A stretch of 64,000 nt of DNA. Origin: Halorubrum tebenquichense DSM 14210 (GTDB lineage: Archaea; Halobacteriota; Halobacteria; Halobacteriales; Haloferacaceae). Numbering within the stretch: the first letter of the stretch is position 1; every line of letters begins with the position of its first letter. The notes beneath the pieces are model-generated. The model had not been told where the DNA came from. It was given only the letters and a program-made list of their open reading frames with translations, and searched no databases. This document shows, in pieces, positions 33,370-40,795 of the stretch. A program made the position numbers and the translations under genes. The stretch covers positions 19,358-83,357 of the forward strand of contig NZ_AOJD01000061.1 in the NCBI RefSeq assembly GCF_000337415.1, in the 5' to 3' direction.

Positions 33370-34572
33370 TCAGGGCGCGGCCTGGTTCGTCGAGACCAGT
33401 TCGATCACGTCGCGGTGGCTGAGTTCGCGGTCGGTCCCGACCTGCCGGCCGCTCCGGCAGTCGGTGCCGTGGAGGAGCCCCTCGCCGATGTCCGAGTGGA
33501 TGTGGTACGCGAAGTCCTCGGTGGTCGACCCCTCGGGGAGGATGAAGCAGTCGCGGAACACGCCCTTCTCGTCACTGCTCCCGTTCGCAGAGCCCGGGAA
33601 GACGGCGATACAGCCCAGCACGTCGAAGACGGCGGACTCGAGCGCGCCCTGGACCCCGGTTCCCTCGTACTCGGCGACGAACTCGTTGATCTGATCGAGG
33701 CCCGACTCCTGTTCGCCGGAGACGTCGCCGACGACCTCGAAGTCGCTCGCGCCCGGCGTGTAGTCGACGACGCCCGCCTCGTCGGCGTTCTTCAGCGCCT
33801 TCTCGGCGTGGGCGGAGGCGGGGACGAAGGAGAGGTGGTCGTAGTCGGGGTCCGACGTAATCGTCTCCCAGTTGGCCTGCGCCTCGGGCGTGTCCATCTT
33901 GTTGGCGGCGATCACCATCGGCTTCGTGCGCTTCCGGATCTCGCGGGCCAGCTCGATCCGGTCCGTCTCGTCCCACGTCTCCGGGTCGAGTTCGAGGTCC
34001 TGCGCGAGGATGGTGCGTTTCATCCGGTCTTTGTCGGTGCCGAACGCTGACATCTGGTCGGCGAGTTCCGCCTCGATGGCGGCGTCGGCCCCGTGGTACC
34101 GCGTCTCGAACTTCTCTAACCCCTTCTCTAACACGTCGAGGTACCACGCGTCGAGCTCCTCCTCCAAGAAGTCGATGTCCTCGCGGGGGTCGTGGCCCTC
34201 GGTCGCCTCGCCCTCGATGTCGGTCTTCCCGGAGAAGTCGACGACGTGGATCAACACGTCGGTCTCGTTGAGGTCGGTGAGGAACTGGTTGCCCAGCCCC
34301 CGCCCCTCGTGCGCGCCGGGGACGAGCCCCGCCACGTCGACGAGCTTCACGGGCACGAAGCGGGTCCCCTCGCGGCAGACCCCGACGCTCGGCGTACAGG
34401 TCTCGTCGAACTCGGGGGCGGCGCAGTCGACGCGGACGTACGCCTCACCGACGGTCGGGTCGATCGTGGTGAACGGGTACGCCCCCTCGGGCACGTCGTT
34501 CATGGTCGCGGCGTTGAAGAACGTCGACTTCCCCACGGAGGGCTTGCCGACGAGTCCGATCCGGTAGCTCAT
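33370..34572 (-). CDS. ychF: YchF/OLA1-type translation-associated GTPase
   Basis: The protein has 400 residues. G1 is GKPSVGKSTFFNAAT near residue 8, G3 DVAGLVPGAHEGRGLGNQFL near 75, and G4 is NKMD near 225. The C-terminal TGS domain includes CFILPEGSTTEDFAYHIHSDIGEGL. Start at 34572 gives the canonical MSYRIGLVGKPSVGK. YchF proteins bind ATP or GTP and associate with the ribosome. The stop is four bases from the stop of the convergent restriction-modification gene. Confidence 0.94.
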   Translation of the reverse strand: MSYRIGLVGKPSVGKSTFFNAATMNDVPEGAYPFTTIDPTVGEAYVRVDCAAPEFDETCTPSVGVCREGTRFVPVKLVDVAGLVPGAHEGRGLGNQFLTDLNETDVLIHVVDFSGKTDIEGEATEGHDPREDIDFLEEELDAWYLDVLEKGLEKFETRYHGADAAIEAELADQMSAFGTDKDRMKRTILAQDLELDPETWDETDRIELAREIRKRTKPMVIAANKMDTPEAQANWETITSDPDYDHLSFVPASAHAEKALKNADEAGVVDYTPGASDFEVVGDVSGEQESGLDQINEFVAEYEGTGVQGALESAVFDVLGCIAVFPGSANGSSDEKGVFRDCFILPEGSTTEDFAYHIHSDIGEGLLHGTDCRSGRQVGTDRELSHRDVIELVSTNQAAP

Positions 34573-34687
34573 TACCACCGGTGGGCGACGCGGCGTAAAA
34601 AGCGATGCGAGACGGGCCGTGGCGTGGGTGTCGGTGACGAACGGCGGCGGGTCGGCGAGCCGGGCCCGCCGACCGAGCGTCGCCCCC

Positions 34688-34945
34688 TCAGGCGTCGCCG
34701 TCGGACTGGCCCGGCTCGCCGACCGCCTCGATCGGGAGAACGTTCTGGAGGGCCGCGACCGCGTCGGCGGCGCTCTCGAACGTCTCCTGGTCGACGTCGG
34801 CGAGCAGGTCGCCCAGGTCACCCTCGCCGTCGGCGAAAAGCACCGTCGTGCCCGCGAACGACTCCGCGAGCGCCTCGCGGTCGGCGGGGTACGCGCGGTC
34901 TTCGAGCGCCGATTCGACGCGGGACAGGTGGATCTCGTCGGTCAT
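34688..34945 (-). CDS. Small conserved haloarchaeal protein (DUF5789-like)
   Basis: The 85-residue acidic protein reads MTDEIHLSRVESALED and contains YPADREALAESFAGTTV and DLGDLLADV, the short helical pattern of the DUF5789/DUF2795 group. It has no catalytic residues. It lies upstream of, and on the same strand as, the YchF-type gene. Immediately upstream of its start (34992-35110) is the 17-bp tandem repeat array. Function unknown. Confidence 0.75.
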   Translation of the reverse strand: MTDEIHLSRVESALEDRAYPADREALAESFAGTTVLFADGEGDLGDLLADVDQETFESAADAVAALQNVLPIEAVGEPGQSDGDA

Positions 34946-34991
34946 ACGGTCCCGTCGGCCGGGAGGGGGATAAACGCGTCCCCGGGGTGGT

Positions 34992-35110
34992 GCGCTCCGC
35001 CGTCGGACGCGCACCGCCGTTGGACGCGCTCCGCCGTCGGACGCGCACCGCCGTTGGACGCGCTCCGCCGTCGGACGCGCACCGCCGTCGGACGCGCACC
35101 GCCGTCGGAC
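34992..35110. repeat. 17-bp tandem repeat array (7 units)
   Basis: Seven head-to-tail 17-base units of the form gcgc(a/t)ccgccgt(c/t)ggac fill 34992-35110, followed by an 8-base partial unit. Two unit types alternate in the first five (ctcc with cgg, then cacc with tgg), giving a 34-base higher-order period, and the last two are identical. It lies between the divergent starts of the 34688-34945 gene and the UspA gene. No gene is convincing in it. Confidence 0.9.
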
Positions 35111-35200
35111 GCGCACCGAGCCGTCCGACGGGGTCGACCGCGAGAAACCGGCAAGAACCGCAAAGGGTTATCAGTCGTCGGTGTCATGGTACACGTGAAC

Positions 35201-35779
35201 ATGCCCCTATACGACCGGATTCTGGTTCCGACCGACGGCTCCTCGGAGGGGGAGCTGGCGGTGTGCCACGCGCTCGACCTCGCCGCGGTCCACGGGGCGA
35301 CGGTCCGGGCCATCTACGTGGTCGACACCGCGCGGTACGCCGGGATGCCGATGGAGACGACGTGGGAGGGCGTCGGCGACCTGCTGTACGACGACGGCGA
35401 GGCGGCGCTCTCAACGGTCTGTGAGTTGGCCGCCGACCGCGACGTCGACGTCGAGACCGCCGTCGTCGAGGGCTCGCCGAGCCGCGAGATCATCACCCAA
35501 GCGGAGGAGACGGGCTGCGATCTCGTCGTGATGGGAACGCACGGCCGCGGCGGCATCGACCGGCTCCTCCTCGGCAGCGTCGCCGAGAAGGTCGTCCGCG
35601 GCTCGTCGGTCCCGGTGTTGACGGTCCGGATCGGGGACGACGACGCCGCGAGCGCGGCCGAGTCGGCGACGGCGTCCGAGGGAGGGGAAACGGGGACCGG
35701 CTCCGAGGCGGAACCGGAGACCGGGCCCGGGGCGGAGACGGGGAACCGCTCGGCGCTCGACGCGACCGAGACGGGCTGA
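35201..35779 (+). CDS. Universal stress protein (UspA family)
   Basis: The 192-residue protein starts MPLYDRILVPTDGSSEGELA, the family's first strand and loop. The ATP-binding-type motif GTHGRGGIDRLLLGSVAEKVVRGSSVPVL is near residues 108-138. After the domain comes a 50-residue Glu/Ser/Thr-rich tail. The start at 35201 is preferred over 35186: a TATA-like ggttatc at 35166-35172 predicts a transcription start near 35196, and the core begins with MPLYDRIL. A stress-responsive cytoplasmic nucleotide-binding protein. Confidence 0.9.
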   Translation: MPLYDRILVPTDGSSEGELAVCHALDLAAVHGATVRAIYVVDTARYAGMPMETTWEGVGDLLYDDGEAALSTVCELAADRDVDVETAVVEGSPSREIITQAEETGCDLVVMGTHGRGGIDRLLLGSVAEKVVRGSSVPVLTVRIGDDDAASAAESATASEGGETGTGSEAEPETGPGAETGNRSALDATETG

Positions 35780-35823
35780 CCGCGCGCGACGCTCGGGGGG
35801 GGGATCGACGCCGCCGGCCGCTC

Positions 35824-36813
35824 TCACTCCGCGTCGCGCAGGTGTTCGCAGTCGCCCGCGTGGACGCGCCGCCGTCCCTCCTCGGTGTCGACCACGAGCG
35901 CCCCCGGTCCCGCGACGTCGACCGCGGTCCCCTCCACGGAGCCGTCCGCGGTGTCGACGCGGACGCGCCGGCCGAGCGTGGCCGATCGCTCGCGCCACGC
36001 CGGGAGGACGCGGTCCAGCGCCTCGGGCGAGGCCGTCAGCTCCGCGTAGCGTTCGAGCAGCGTCGCGGCGAAGCGGCGGCGGTCGACCGGGCCGTCGCGC
36101 TCGGCCGACACGGAGGTCGCGCCCTCGGGCAGCGTCTCGGGGTCGATGTCTGCGTTGACGCCGACGCCGACGACGAGCCAGCCGACGCGGTCGGCCTCGC
36201 CCTCCATCTCCGTGAGGATCCCCGCGAGCTTTCGACCACCGCGACCGGTCGGGTCCGACTCGTCGGCCGCTTCCCCGTTCTCGTCGGCCCCGACGAGCAC
36301 GTCGTTCGGCCACTTGATGTGCGCGTCGACGCCCGCCTCGCGGGCGGCGTCGGTCGTCGCCACCGCGGCCGCGAGAGTGAAGAGCGGCGCGCGCGCCGTC
36401 GGCACGTCGGGACGCGTCAGGACCGACAGCCAGACGCCGCCACTGGGGGCCACCCACTCCCGGTCGAGACGACCCCGGCTCCCGGTCTGCTCGTCGGCGA
36501 CCACGGCGATGTCGGTCACGCCGTCCGCCGCCAGTTCGCGCGCCCGCTCGTTCGTCGATCCGATGCGGTCGTGATACTCCACCGAGTAGGGCGCGTCGAG
36601 GCCGAACGCGATGCCCGCCCCGGAGTAGCCCGGGTCGCCGGGGGCGACGTACCCGTCCGGTGTCGATTCGACCGCGAACCCCTCCTCGCGGAGCCCCTCG
36701 ACCGCCTTCCAGACGGCCGCCCGCGAGACCCCGAGCGACTCCGCGAGGGCCGGCCCGGAGACGGGGCCGTCGTCGGCCGCGAGGGCGTCGAGCAGCGCGC
36801 GCCGCGTGTCCAT
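35824..36813 (-). CDS. birA: Biotin-protein ligase BirA with N-terminal HTH
   Basis: The protein has 329 residues. An N-terminal helix-turn-helix (SGPALAESLGVSRAAVWKAVEGL) is followed by the biotin ligase domain: IGSTNERARELA, GSRGRLDREWVAPSGG (ligase loop with GRGR variant), HIKWPNDVLVG near residue 170 with the catalytic Lys, and GRKLAGILTEMEG. It biotinylates carrier proteins such as acetyl/propionyl-CoA carboxylase, and the HTH suggests auto- or biotin regulation. The C-terminal SH3-like fold includes VDTADGSVEGTAVDV. Length is normal. Confidence 0.93.
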   Translation of the reverse strand: MDTRRALLDALAADDGPVSGPALAESLGVSRAAVWKAVEGLREEGFAVESTPDGYVAPGDPGYSGAGIAFGLDAPYSVEYHDRIGSTNERARELAADGVTDIAVVADEQTGSRGRLDREWVAPSGGVWLSVLTRPDVPTARAPLFTLAAAVATTDAAREAGVDAHIKWPNDVLVGADENGEAADESDPTGRGGRKLAGILTEMEGEADRVGWLVVGVGVNADIDPETLPEGATSVSAERDGPVDRRRFAATLLERYAELTASPEALDRVLPAWRERSATLGRRVRVDTADGSVEGTAVDVAGPGALVVDTEEGRRRVHAGDCEHLRDAE

Positions 36814-36890
36814 ACCGCCAGTTGCGACGCCCGCGCCGAAAGCCGTTCCGGGTCCCGGACGCTTTGTGCCCGGCGCGCGAAGGGCCGACG

Positions 36891-37283
36891 ATGACCGAGG
36901 GCGACGCCACCGGAGAGAGTGACGAGGGGGCCGACGGCGGGACGGAGACGGTCCCCCTCGTCGTCGTCGACGGCGACGAGCGGACGGAACTCGACGTCGA
37001 GCGCGGCCGAAACCTCCGGCGGGTCCTGCTCGACGCCGGGCTGTCGCCGTACGCGCCCGCGACGCGCCGGCTCAACTGCGGCGGGCGGGGGCTGTGTGCC
37101 ACCTGCGGGGTCCGCGTCCGGGAGGGACCGCCGGCCGACCACTGGCACGACCGGCTCGCCGACCGGTTCGGCTACCCGCGGCTCTCCTGTCAGATCGCGG
37201 TCGACCGCCCGATGACGGTCGCGCTCGTCGACAAGCGCGTGTGGGGCGGCCGACGGCCCGATCCGGAATCGGACGGGGAGTGA
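36891..37283 (+). CDS. 2Fe-2S ferredoxin
   Basis: The protein has 130 residues with an acidic N-terminal tail typical of halophilic plant-type ferredoxins. The cluster cysteines are in RLNCGGRGLCATCGVRV near residues 64-73 (C-x5-C-x2-C) with the fourth in LSCQIA about 35 residues later. The spacing fits a plant/vertebrate-type 2Fe-2S protein, somewhat shorter than the main halobacterial ferredoxin. It probably carries electrons in the cytoplasm. Divergent from birA. Confidence 0.88.
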   Translation: MTEGDATGESDEGADGGTETVPLVVVDGDERTELDVERGRNLRRVLLDAGLSPYAPATRRLNCGGRGLCATCGVRVREGPPADHWHDRLADRFGYPRLSCQIAVDRPMTVALVDKRVWGGRRPDPESDGE

Positions 37284-37421
37284 TCTGGTCCCGAACACGC
37301 GCCGAGACGACCCGGACCGGACACCACGTTTCCGGTGAAACGGCGAACGGTACCGCGTCACACGCCATCGGGCTACGGCGGACGGCACAAAAGCCAAGTC
37401 CGCGGGGCCGAACGCTCCGGT

Positions 37422-37985
37422 ATGCAACCCTCCAAGGAGCGCGAGTCGTCCGAGGGCGACCCGATGGACGACCTCGACGACCTCCTCGACGACGACCTCG
37501 CCGGCGGCGAGGGAGACTCCGTCGTCGAATCCGACGGCCCCGCGACCGCCGAACCGAGCGCACCGACCGCCGGAAGCGACGAGGACGCCGGCAGGATCGG
37601 GGTCTCCGGGCGGTGGTTCTCGGGGAAGGCCTTCGCGCTCGCGCTGCTCGCGGTCGCGGTCGGGGTCTTCGCCGGGAGCCTGATCCCGCTCATCGGCGGG
37701 ACGATCGGGACCGCGGGCGGCGTGTTCGTCGCCGCGTTCCTGTTCGGCCTCGTCGCGTCGGCGCGCCGGTACGCGGAGACCGGGGTCGCCGGGGCCGCCG
37801 CGGGGGCGGTGAGCGCGGTGACGAGCGTCCTCGGCGTCGGCTTCCTCCCGATCGGGATCGACTACCTCTCGCAGTGGGGGCTCCCGCTCGTCGCGGTCGG
37901 CGGAGGGGTCGGCCTGCTACTGGCGCTGCTCGGCCACTACTTCGGCCGCGACCTGCGCGCGGGACTGAGTCAGGACGTCGAGTGA
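37422..37985 (+). CDS. DUF456-type membrane protein
   Basis: The 187-residue protein has a 65-residue acidic head (DDLDDLLDDDLAGGEG), then three or four hydrophobic Gly/Ala-rich segments: ALALLAVAVGVFAGSLIPLIGGTIGTAGG, FVAAFLFGLVASARR, and VGGGVGLLLALLGHYFG. It resembles haloarchaeal DUF456 or related glycine-zipper membrane proteins. An acacaaaag stretch near 37387 may be the promoter. No known function. Confidence 0.7.
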   Translation: MQPSKERESSEGDPMDDLDDLLDDDLAGGEGDSVVESDGPATAEPSAPTAGSDEDAGRIGVSGRWFSGKAFALALLAVAVGVFAGSLIPLIGGTIGTAGGVFVAAFLFGLVASARRYAETGVAGAAAGAVSAVTSVLGVGFLPIGIDYLSQWGLPLVAVGGGVGLLLALLGHYFGRDLRAGLSQDVE

Positions 37986-38035
37986 TCGGCGGACGGTCGG
38001 GAACCCTTTCTGTCGGTTGGCGGCCCTCGGTCTCG

Positions 38036-38971
38036 TCACTCGGACAGCTCGTCGAAACCGACGTAGTCGGCGATCTCGTGGCGTTCCAAGACGAGGAAGC
38101 CGGCGAGGATCGCGACGAAGCCGATCAGCGCCTCGGCGTCGACGAGGTGGCCGAGCAGGACCCAGCTCCCGACCGCCGCGACGACCGGCTCCGCGTAGCC
38201 GACGAGGTGGAGTTGCGACGGGCCGACGGCGTCGAGCAGGGCGAAGTACAGGAGGAACGCGACGACGCCGGATAACAGCGTCAGGTACGCGAGCGACGCG
38301 ATCGACGTCTGGTTCCAGACGATCGCGGCGGGGGACTCGCCGGTCGCGACGGCGGCGACGAGCAACTGGCCGGCCCCGATGACCATCGCCCACCCCTGAA
38401 GCGCGGCGACGGGGAGGTCGGTCCGGAGGGGGCGGAGCAGGACGGCTCCGAGCGAGAAGGCGGCCGCGCCCGCGAACGCGAGCGCGACGCCGACGACGGC
38501 CGCGCTGCCGAGTCCGGACGCGGCCGGATCGGCGATCACCACCACGCCGACGATCCCGAGCGCGAACCCGCCGATCTCGACGGGACCGAGCCGTTCGTTC
38601 GGGAGGAGCGCGGCCGCGAAGACGGCCGTCAACACCGGCGCGAGGCTCACGACGACCGCGGCGACCGCGCCGGAGACCCGCATCTCGCCGAGGTAGAGGA
38701 AGCCGTGGTACGCCGCGATCACGAAGGTGCCCGCGACGGCGACGCCCAGCCACTCGTCGCGGCCCCGCGGGACCCACCGGTCCGCGGCGACCGCGGCGTA
38801 GCCCAGCACGACCGCGCCGGCGACGACGTACCTGACGCCGGCGAAAAGCAGCGGCGGGAAGTAGTGGAGGCCGGCCTCGATGGCGACGAAGGAGGTGCCC
38901 CACAGCGTCGCGAGGAGGAGGAACGCGCCGACGATCGCTTCCGGAGTAGAGAGCAGCTTTGACAGCTTCAT
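38036..38971 (-). CDS. EamA/DMT-family transporter
   Basis: The 311-residue protein has ten hydrophobic segments arranged in the two EamA repeats; the first begins ATLWGTSFVAIEAGLHYFPPLLFAGVRY, the second ALAFAGAAAFSLGAVLLRPL. It ends VLLGHLVDAEALIGFVAILAGFLVLE. DMT proteins export metabolites or amino acids. The divergent Lrp-type gene shares the intergenic region, and a TATA-like tttaacta occurs on the minus strand near 39000, so regulation by the neighbour is plausible. Confidence 0.9.
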   Translation of the reverse strand: MKLSKLLSTPEAIVGAFLLLATLWGTSFVAIEAGLHYFPPLLFAGVRYVVAGAVVLGYAAVAADRWVPRGRDEWLGVAVAGTFVIAAYHGFLYLGEMRVSGAVAAVVVSLAPVLTAVFAAALLPNERLGPVEIGGFALGIVGVVVIADPAASGLGSAAVVGVALAFAGAAAFSLGAVLLRPLRTDLPVAALQGWAMVIGAGQLLVAAVATGESPAAIVWNQTSIASLAYLTLLSGVVAFLLYFALLDAVGPSQLHLVGYAEPVVAAVGSWVLLGHLVDAEALIGFVAILAGFLVLERHEIADYVGFDELSE

Positions 38972-39121
38972 TCGTTATCCGTTCGAAATACACGGTGATA
39001 GTTAAACTACACTCTTAGATCTCTCGGATATCGGGATGAACAATCAGACATACGAATCAGATCCGAATTCGGTGTCGGGTCGCCCCCGGATATTGGACTC
39101 GACTCCAAGCCTGTCGGCCGA

Positions 39122-39129
39122 CATATACA
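39122..39129 (+). promoter_or_regulatory. TATA-like box of the Lrp-type gene
   Basis: The sequence catataca is centred about 29 bases before the ATG at 39155, inside the divergent region shared with the EamA transporter gene. Confidence 0.55.
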
Positions 39130-39154
39130 ACCGACCGGGGTCCCATCGCGGGGT

Positions 39155-39637
39155 ATGGACGAGCGCGACGTGCGGCTGTTGAAGGCCATCGCGGATCTCG
39201 GCACCGGGAGCCCCGAACGGCTCCACGAGGAGACCGGAATCCCGGTGTCGACGATCCACTACCGGCTGAACAACCTGCGGGACGACGGCGTCATCGAGAA
39301 CGACCTGTACGACTTCGACCACGAGGCGCTCGGCCTCGGCGTCACCGTCATCGTCGAGGTGCTCGCGAGCTACGAGGGCCCCTACGAGGAGTTCGCCGAC
39401 GAGCTGCTCGCGGTCGAGGGCGTCACGGAGGCGTTCTTCACGATGGGCGAGACGGACTTCGTCGTCCTCGCGCGGCTCTCCTCGTCGGACACCGTCGAGC
39501 GCCTCATCAGCGACTTCGAGGCGATCCCCGAGGTCGAGCGTACGAACTCGACGTTCACCATCGCCACGCTGCGCGACGAGTCGCGCGCGCCGGCGACGTA
39601 CGACCTCGACACGCTGATCGAGGAGCTGACGGACTGA
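39155..39637 (+). CDS. Lrp/AsnC-family transcriptional regulator
   Basis: The 160-residue protein begins MDERDVRLLKAIADLGTGS, with an HTH (PERLHEETGIPVSTIHYRLNNLRDDGVI) at about residues 18-45 and an RAM/AsnC ligand domain: GVTVIVEVLA and EVERTNSTFTIATLRDES. It is divergent from a DMT exporter, the classic arrangement of an Lrp-type regulator and an exporter. It may sense an amino acid exported by the transporter, by inference. Confidence 0.92.
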   Translation: MDERDVRLLKAIADLGTGSPERLHEETGIPVSTIHYRLNNLRDDGVIENDLYDFDHEALGLGVTVIVEVLASYEGPYEEFADELLAVEGVTEAFFTMGETDFVVLARLSSSDTVERLISDFEAIPEVERTNSTFTIATLRDESRAPATYDLDTLIEELTD

Positions 39638-39658
39638 ACCGGCCCGCCGACGGCCCGG

Positions 39659-40132
39659 TCAGCGCGTCTCGTCGTTGAGACCGGTGATCCGGCGGGTCTC
39701 TCCGCGGTCGGGGTAGCCGACCGGCGGCCCGAAGCGCCGCCGGAGGCGGTCGGTGACGGTGGCGCTGACGTAGGCGAACACCGCCATCATGGGGACGTAG
39801 CCGAGCATGTCGCCCGCCGAGTAGACCGCGGTGGCGAACAGCAGGTCTGGGTGGGTGTCCGGCGTCGGGACGCCCCCGATCCGGTAGACGAACACGAGCG
39901 CGTACAGCGGGAGCGTCGCGAGCGCCACGCCGAGGATGGCGTTGTTCGCGCTCGCGTCGTAGAACCCGCCGAGCGTCGTCGCGAGCGCGCCGACGGCGAT
40001 GGCGGCCGGGAGCATCCACGCGGGGCGGTCCACGACGAACAGCACCATCGCACACAGGAGGACCGTCGCCGCGGCGAGCGCCGCGACCGTCCCGCGGCCG
40101 AAGTCGAACCCCGGATCGAACGGCTCTCTCAT
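39659..40132 (-). CDS. Hypothetical membrane protein
   Basis: The 157-residue protein has four hydrophobic segments, including TVAALAAATVLLCAMVLFVV, ILGVALATLPLYALVFVYRI and MLGYVPMMAVFAYVSATV. The C-terminus is basic. It seems a haloarchaeal membrane protein. I recognise no domain. It converges on the Lrp gene with 21 bases between. Confidence 0.7.
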   Translation of the reverse strand: MREPFDPGFDFGRGTVAALAAATVLLCAMVLFVVDRPAWMLPAAIAVGALATTLGGFYDASANNAILGVALATLPLYALVFVYRIGGVPTPDTHPDLLFATAVYSAGDMLGYVPMMAVFAYVSATVTDRLRRRFGPPVGYPDRGETRRITGLNDETR

Positions 40133-40201
40133 GGGGACGGGTTCCGTGTCGGAGCGAAAAAATGTTGCGTGGAGAACGTGTTTCGAGGAGCGGGTATGTG
40201 G

Positions 40202-40723
40202 TCACTTGGTCAACGGGTTCCCGACCGAGCGCTCGACGTACAAAAGCGCCACCAGCCCGAGGATGATGATCGTGTACGACACGGCGGCGAACAGCGCGCT
40301 CTCGGCCGACTCGTACTCCGTCGTCCGGTAGATGATCACCTTCCGGACCATCGCGATGACGCCGGTGTAGATCACCAACCGGACGATCCGCCGGGTGTCG
40401 CTCTGCTCGATGTAGGCGACGACCGTCTCGTACACCTCGACGATGATGAGCAGGAGCAGTCCGGTCTCGATGAATCCGATGACGACGTTCGGGTCGGTGA
40501 TCGCGCCGGTCGGAACGGACTCGGCGATCTGGATCGCGAGGTCGACGACCCCGATCCCGAACAGGAGGGCGAAAAGCGCCGCCGCGGCCAGCTCAACGCC
40601 GTGGATGAACCGATTGGTCACGTCGAAGACCCGGTCACCAGACGTTCGGGCGGTCGCCGGCTCGGCGGGAGGATCGGGCGCGGACGAATCGTCCGAAGAG
40701 TCGGGCGAAGGCGAGTCTGCCAT
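40202..40723 (-). CDS. PsiE-like phosphate-starvation-inducible membrane protein
   Basis: The 173-residue protein has an acidic Ser/Asp-rich head (1-30) and four hydrophobic segments. The PsiE family pattern shows in HGVELAAAALFALLFGIGVVDL, FIETGLLLLIIVEVYETV, RLVIYTGVIAMVRKVII and AVSYTIIILGLVALLYVER. PsiE is named for phosphate starvation in E. coli; this is only a fold-level parallel. Transcribed leftward, in the same direction as the gene at 39659-40132. Confidence 0.82.
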   Translation of the reverse strand: MADSPSPDSSDDSSAPDPPAEPATARTSGDRVFDVTNRFIHGVELAAAALFALLFGIGVVDLAIQIAESVPTGAITDPNVVIGFIETGLLLLIIVEVYETVVAYIEQSDTRRIVRLVIYTGVIAMVRKVIIYRTTEYESAESALFAAVSYTIIILGLVALLYVERSVGNPLTK

Positions 40724-40795
40724 TCGGTGGTCCCTCTCGAATCGGATCTGTACCTCCCAACACGTAAAGAACGGGCCTGACCGGCGCGGAGCGCG

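Noticed and set aside
34992..35110. Possible CRISPR array
   Set aside because: The units are 17 bp and head to tail with no spacers, so it is a minisatellite. No cas genes are in the window.
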